Shown piece after piece: positions 7,609 through 10,342 of a DNA stretch of 10,342 nucleotides. Origin of the DNA: Actinomycetota bacterium (GTDB taxonomy: Bacteria > Actinomycetota > Thermoleophilia > Solirubrobacterales > Solirubrobacteraceae); NCBI GenBank assembly GCA_009699565.1, contig WLNX01000045.1, positions 1 to 10,342 of the forward strand, given 5' to 3'. The translations under genes and the position numbers were made by a program. Under the pieces are notes generated by a model. The model searched no databases. It was not told the DNA's origin and saw only the letters and a program-made list of their open reading frames with translations. Each line of letters opens with the position of its first letter. The first letter of the stretch is position 1.

Positions 7609-7931
7609 TAGCGCAGATCCTCTCCGCCGGCCTCGCGGGCCTTGGCGACTGGTGATTCCGGCGCCTGCGTGGCGTCGGTGATGTCTGGGACGGCGGTCCA
7701 GAGGACCTCATTGGTGGACGTGTTGCGCTCGGCTTGGAACCAAGTCCGGCAGCCGGCGCGGTGCCACCACCATTCGCGCTGAACACCATCTGTATTGGCG
7801 CGGAAGTAGTTGTAACTGTTGAGCTCGCGCTCGTCGGGGCGGTCTTTCGGCCTGACGACGATCTCTCCTCCGAAGCCAAAGTCGGTGACTTCTCGGGTAC
7901 CGCAGATGGGGCAGTTCAGCAGGAACGACAT
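7608..7931 (-). CDS. soxD: Sarcosine oxidase delta subunit (zinc-binding)
   Basis: Smallest subunit of heterotetrameric sarcosine oxidase, a structural zinc protein. The 107-residue product shows the expected zinc ligands: C7 and C10 in NCPICG, then H57 and C61 in WWWHRAGC. LNSYNYFRANTDG (38-50) is characteristic of SoxD. Start choice: the ATG at 7931 places NCPICG six residues in, as in other SoxD proteins. The frame can extend upstream to a TTG at 7979, but that would add 16 residues unlike the family and would begin at the predicted -10 element. Odd: the best purine-rich ribosome site, AGAGGAG, is 23 bases from this ATG, while only a weak GAGTGGA abuts it. It is the first gene of the operon, with the soxA start embedded in its stop. 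Confidence 0.9.
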   Translation of the reverse strand: MSFLLNCPICGTREVTDFGFGGEIVVRPKDRPDERELNSYNYFRANTDGVQREWWWHRAGCRTWFQAERNTSTNEVLWTAVPDITDATQAPESPVAKAREAGGEDLR

Positions 7932-8057
7932 TCCACTCGCAATCGGGTCGGTTTCTCCTCTTACGGCGATACTAGACAAATAGGTTCAGGGAATGCAAGC
8001 GGGATCTGAAACTCTTCTTGACTCGCTTCCCGCTACGAGCGAAAGTCGCTTGACCCA
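7932..8057. other. Divergent intergenic region between soxD and the amidotransferase gene
   Basis: 126 bases, the longest gene-free stretch. Besides the minus-strand promoter it holds an imperfect direct repeat: GAAACTCTTCTTGAC at 8008-8022 and GAAAGTCGCTTGAC at 8041-8054. These are about 33 bases (three helical turns) apart. A seven-base inverted repeat is also present (AGCGGGA at 7998-8004, TCCCGCT at 8028-8034). I see no convincing plus-strand promoter with both elements. No terminator or RNA-like structure stands out. Confidence 0.4.
7969..7998 (-). promoter_or_regulatory. Predicted sigma-70-type promoter of the sox operon
   Basis: On the minus strand, TTGCAT (7998..7993) is followed by an 18-base spacer and TAGTAT (7974..7969). 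Spacing is acceptable. The -10 matches four of six consensus positions and the -35 three of six. It would start transcription shortly before the AGAGGAG at 7955-7961 and the soxD ATG at 7931. The -10 overlaps GTCTAGTA (7977..7970), which matches six of eight bases of the GT-N-TA-N-AC pattern reported for HutC-type GntR operators. That overlap would suit repression by the operon's own regulator. Found by eye only. Confidence 0.45.
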
Positions 8058-8780
8058 ATGGAACTCGTAGTGCTCCAGCACCTCTTCTGTGAAGGCCCCG
8101 GCGCGTTTGGCGACGAACTGGACCAGCGCGGTGTAGGGCAGACGGTGGTTGAGATCGATGAGGGGCAGCCGTTGCCGGATTGGAGAGACTTTGACGGAAT
8201 CGTCGCGATGGGCGGGCCGATGAGCGTCAACGACGAGCCCGAGTTTCCATGGCTAGCAGACGAGAAAAGATGGATCGCCGACGCGGTGGCGGGCGGCAAG
8301 CCGTTCTTTGGCGCCTGCCTTGGGGTACAGATGCTCGCCAGCGCGCTCGGCGCCGCGGTCTATCCGCTTGACCAGCCGGAGGTTGGTTTGCTTGAGGTCT
8401 CACGCACTGGGGCCGGACGGGCAGACCCGGTCATTGGTGCGCTTGAGGACCCGCTGCTGACGCTTCAATGGCACGGGGACACCTTTGACCTGCCGGACGG
8501 TGCCGTGCTGCTCGCTTCGTCACCGGCTGCGCCTCATCAGGCATTCAGGGTCGGCGAAGTCGCTTATGGCATTCAGTTCCATCTGGAGGTCACCCCCGAG
8601 ATGGTGCGGCAATGGTCGGCAGTCCCCGAATACGGAGCCGCGCTCTCGGCCACTCTCGGCGAGGAAGGCGGCGAAGCCTTCCTCGCGGATGCGGTGAGGG
8701 CGCACGGCGAGCTCGGCGCTCAGGCGCGGCGCCTAATCGGCGCTTGGCTCGACCTCATCGGCTCGCATTCGTCCCGGTAG
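8058..8780 (+). CDS. Stand-alone class I glutamine amidotransferase
   Basis: A 240-residue class I (GATase1, triad-type) amidotransferase, resembling the free-standing GMP-synthase-like group rather than any dedicated synthetase subunit. The catalytic nucleophile C87 lies in FFGACLGVQMLA. The partner residues H175 and E177 are in GIQFHLEVTPEM. The oxyanion-loop element AMGGPMSVND is at 50-59. All parts needed for glutamine (or gamma-glutamyl amide) hydrolysis are present. No synthetase or ammonia-accepting domain is fused or adjacent, so the true substrate is unknown. The ATG at 8058 is the only plausible start; its ribosome site is weak. It is divergent from the sox operon and 10 bases upstream of the SemiSWEET-like gene, with which it is probably cotranscribed. 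A gamma-glutamyl hydrolase role in N-methyl amine metabolism is possible but only a guess. Confidence 0.85.
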   Translation: MELVVLQHLFCEGPGAFGDELDQRGVGQTVVEIDEGQPLPDWRDFDGIVAMGGPMSVNDEPEFPWLADEKRWIADAVAGGKPFFGACLGVQMLASALGAAVYPLDQPEVGLLEVSRTGAGRADPVIGALEDPLLTLQWHGDTFDLPDGAVLLASSPAAPHQAFRVGEVAYGIQFHLEVTPEMVRQWSAVPEYGAALSATLGEEGGEAFLADAVRAHGELGAQARRLIGAWLDLIGSHSSR

Positions 8781-8790
8781 CCTCCGCAGC

Positions 8791-9078
8791 ATGGACACCA
8801 CAGCCTCACTCGCCGTCGTCGCCGGATCATTGGGCATCCTGATGGGCGCAAGCCCACTCCTTCAGGCTCTGCGCGCTCACAAGCGCCGCAGCTCTGCTGA
8901 CGTCAGCATGCCTTTCCTCTGGCTGCTCTGGCTCGGCGGAGCCGCATGGCTGGCCTACGGAATCGCGCTCGGAAACGTGGCCATGATGATCGCCAACAGC
9001 GTTGGTGTGACAGCTTGCACTACTGCACTTGCCGTCAGTCACTACTGGCGAGAGCGCGAAGAGCTCCCCGCCGCGTAA
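8791..9078 (+). CDS. SemiSWEET/PQ-loop family membrane transporter subunit
   Basis: A 95-residue membrane protein with three predicted helices (about 5-27, 41-60 and 62-84), the layout of bacterial SemiSWEETs. These form dimers that move small sugars across the cytoplasmic membrane. Family landmarks: a basic loop HKRRSSADVS (30-39), WLAYG (53-57) matching the conserved W-x-x-YG, and IANSVG (67-72) with the pocket asparagine N69. Odd: where SemiSWEETs carry PQ near the end of helix 1, this reads LQ (24-25), with the nearest proline at P22. There is no strong ribosome site. Its stop is 23 bases from the stop of the convergent Rid gene. The family call is good. The cargo is unknown and need not be a sugar. 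Confidence 0.8.
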   Translation: MDTTASLAVVAGSLGILMGASPLLQALRAHKRRSSADVSMPFLWLLWLGGAAWLAYGIALGNVAMMIANSVGVTACTTALAVSHYWREREELPAA

Positions 9079-9101
9079 ATCCGGTTCCGCAGGCGCTGCA
9101 C

Positions 9102-9509
9102 TCAAGCGAAGGCATGCCGAGGACCGGCAAGTGACGCGACCGCTTCGACTTCAATCAGCATCTCCGGGAAGACTGGAGTTCCGAGCAGCAGGGTTGAAGC
9201 GGGGTATGGCTCGTTGAACAGTTCCTCGCGCAGCTCCTTGAAGACTCCGTAGTCCTCTGCGTTGACGAGGAAGACGGTCAGCTTCACTGCGCTCTGGAGG
9301 TCCGCGCCGAATACGGCCAGTGCCGCTTCAACGTTTGCCATCGCCTGCCGGGCCTGCGCTTCAAAATCCTGGTCAAGAGTTCCGTCGGCTCTGAAGCCGC
9401 CTTGGCCGGCTGTGAATACGAGGTCGCCCGCCCGGACTGCCTGGTTGTAGGTCAGCCCCTCGGTCCAAGCGAAGTCGGGGCTGGCAGCGACGGGATTGTT
9501 GTCAGGCAT
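9102..9509 (-). CDS. Rid-family (YjgF/YER057c/UK114) protein lacking the RidA arginine
   Basis: A 135-residue Rid-superfamily protein. True RidA trimers hydrolyse reactive enamine/imine intermediates released by PLP enzymes and amino acid oxidation. The fold is evident from AGDLVFTAGQGG (27-38), ARQAMANVEAALAVFGAD (53-70), VKLTVFLVNAEDY (75-87) and the C-terminal LIEVEAVA (118-125). In RidA the subunit-interface motif reads PARS, with the arginine (about residue 105) binding the substrate carboxylate. Here it reads PAST (103-106), with S105 in that place, while E120 is retained. That places it among the Arg-less Rid groups, whose function is mostly undefined. The ATG at 9509 overlaps the MOSC gene's stop by eight bases, with AGGA seven bases upstream, so the two are translated together. 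Confidence 0.9.
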   Translation of the reverse strand: MPDNNPVAASPDFAWTEGLTYNQAVRAGDLVFTAGQGGFRADGTLDQDFEAQARQAMANVEAALAVFGADLQSAVKLTVFLVNAEDYGVFKELREELFNEPYPASTLLLGTPVFPEMLIEVEAVASLAGPRHAFA

Positions 9510-9975
9510 CGGGCGATCCTAGGGCTTCTTCAACCCGGTCTCCGACTGAGATCAGTCCGCCTTCGAGGATCTGGCAGCGGAGTCCTCCGCGGCCGACCAT
9601 CGCCTTCAGCACACCAGGCAGGGTTCGTCCCTGGATGTAGTTGCACGGTTCGGCCAGCTCGGTCCCGAGGCAGCGCACGTCGCCGATCGTGAATTCCTTG
9701 CCCAGCAGCGGGTTGAGCTCAATCCCGCTGGTGAGGAGATTGCGCCGGAGTGCATTGGCGGGAAGTTCGAGGTCTATCGCTGCGAGGTGGTCGTAGGCGG
9801 CCTGCTCGATCAGTGTCAGGTTCTCGAAGCTCTTCTCGCCGGGCTCGTCGATGCAGTATCGGTCGCCCTCCAATCCGCAGCCGGTGATGGCGTTGACCGA
9901 GTCCAACGCGACCATTGGCTGCTCGGAGACGGGGGTGATGTAGATGGCTTCTATCCGGCCCGCCTGAGTGCTCAT
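9502..9975 (-). CDS. MOSC-domain protein
   Basis: A 157-residue single-domain MOSC protein, from the family named for the C-terminal domain of molybdenum cofactor sulfurase. Members bind molybdenum cofactor or carry sulphur on a cysteine. Visible landmarks: GCGLEGDRY (32-40), ALRRNLLTSGIEL (75-87), the conserved cysteine in ELAEPCNYIQ, GRGGLRC, and the closing GLISVGDRVEE. The protein is short and has neither the N-terminal beta-barrel domain of MOCOS/mARC-type proteins nor a desulfurase domain, so it is closest to the YiiM-like stand-alone group. The ATG at 9975 has AGG nine bases upstream. It lies 21 bases after the formylglycine-generating enzyme stop and overlaps the Rid gene by eight bases. 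Function in the cell is unknown; MOSC family membership is firm. Confidence 0.9.
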   Translation of the reverse strand: MSTQAGRIEAIYITPVSEQPMVALDSVNAITGCGLEGDRYCIDEPGEKSFENLTLIEQAAYDHLAAIDLELPANALRRNLLTSGIELNPLLGKEFTIGDVRCLGTELAEPCNYIQGRTLPGVLKAMVGRGGLRCQILEGGLISVGDRVEEALGSPDA

Positions 9976-9996
9976 CGCAGCAAGCCTACATCTGTC

Positions 9997-10342
9997 CTAG
10001 TCGAGGCGCACTACGCGCATCCCAAGGTTGCCGGCGGCGCTTTCGGGAGTGTTGTTGCTGCGTGCATCCACCCGATAGCGGTTGCAGTAGGAAGCGTGGC
10101 AGAGGTACGAGCCGCCCCGTTGAACGCACGGCGAACCCTCCGGCATCTCGGGTCCCTGAGGATCGACTGCGTCGCTCACCTGGTAGGCATTCGCGCTGTA
10201 TGAGTCCGAGCACATCTCCCAAACATTGCCGGTCATCTCGTAGAGCCCGTATCCGTTTGGTGGGAACGACCTGACGGGAGCGGTTCCTGCGAAGCCGTCC
10301 GCGCAGGTGTTCTGGTCAGGGAACTGGCCTTGGAAGACGTTC
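9997..10342 (-). CDS. Formylglycine-generating enzyme (C-terminal 114 residues, cut by window edge)
   Basis: Oxygen- and copper-dependent enzyme that converts the cysteine of a CxPxR motif in sulfatases to C-alpha-formylglycine, activating them. Only the C-terminal part is inside the window; the frame is open to base 10342 and ends at a TAG (9999..9997). FGE-sulfatase landmarks seen: GTAPVRSFPPNGYGLYEMTG, NVWEM, and the diagnostic RGGSYLCHASYCNRYR. The last contains both active-site cysteines, spaced as in human SUMF1 (336/341) and the Streptomyces enzyme (272/277); their codons are at 10099-10101 and 10084-10086. It closes with NNTPESAAGNLGMRVV. Having both cysteines separates a true FGE from the many catalytically different SUMF1-fold proteins. 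A target sulfatase should lie upstream or elsewhere in the genome; none is in this window. Confidence 0.93.
   Translation of the reverse strand, partial: NVFQGQFPDQNTCADGFAGTAPVRSFPPNGYGLYEMTGNVWEMCSDSYSANAYQVSDAVDPQGPEMPEGSPCVQRGGSYLCHASYCNRYRVDARSNNTPESAAGNLGMRVVRLD

Noticed and set aside
7998..8034. Inverted repeat AGCGGGA/TCCCGCT as an operator or terminator
   Set aside because: Seven-base arms with a 23-base loop are expected by chance in GC-rich DNA and there is no T-tract.
9079..9101. Possible bidirectional terminator between the convergent SemiSWEET and Rid genes
   Set aside because: Only a four-base-pair stem (GCAG/CTGC at 9089-9099) with no T-tract; too weak to call.
9787..10203. 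Plus-strand open frame over the MOSC and formylglycine-generating enzyme genes
   Set aside because: Antisense to two well-recognised proteins and without motifs.

Overview
The window carries high-GC, tightly packed bacterial DNA. Intergenic gaps are short, starts and stops overlap, GTG is used as a start, and the gene content points to an actinomycete-type genome. Thermoleophilia/Solirubrobacterales is my best guess from protein flavour, but I cannot prove the taxon without a search. I see no RNA genes, insertion sequences, CRISPR arrays or prophage. No stretch longer than about 130 bases lacks a gene.

Left and centre (1..7931, minus strand) look like one long operon, transcribed right to left from a promoter near 7970-7998. 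Its order is soxD, soxA, soxG, soxB (the four subunits of a heterotetrameric sarcosine oxidase), then fhs (formate-tetrahydrofolate ligase), a short FTCD_C/FchA-like cyclodeaminase/cyclohydrolase, and a HutC-type GntR regulator cut by the left window edge. All junctions overlap except soxB-fhs (50 bases) and fhs-fchA (13 bases). Read together, an N-methyl group (sarcosine or a related N-methyl amine) is oxidised and captured on tetrahydrofolate as 5,10-methylene-THF. After a dehydrogenase step not encoded here, cyclohydrolase and Fhs (running in reverse) could take methenyl-THF to 10-formyl-THF, then to formate plus ATP. The GntR protein is the obvious candidate regulator.

The middle right (8058..9078, plus strand) is divergent from the sox operon. 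It holds a stand-alone class I glutamine amidotransferase with an intact Cys-His-Glu triad, followed after 10 bases by a three-helix SemiSWEET/PQ-loop transporter subunit.

The right end (9102..10342, minus strand) holds the 3' end of a genuine formylglycine-generating enzyme with both active-site cysteines. Next come a single-domain MOSC protein and an overlapping Rid-family protein that lacks the catalytic arginine of true RidA.

I see no wholly unknown system. The most interesting points are the C1-recovery wiring of the sarcosine oxidase operon, the eroded glycine-rich loop of its cyclohydrolase, the divergent substrate region of SoxB, the Arg-less Rid protein coupled to a MOSC protein, and the lone amidotransferase divergent from the sox operon.
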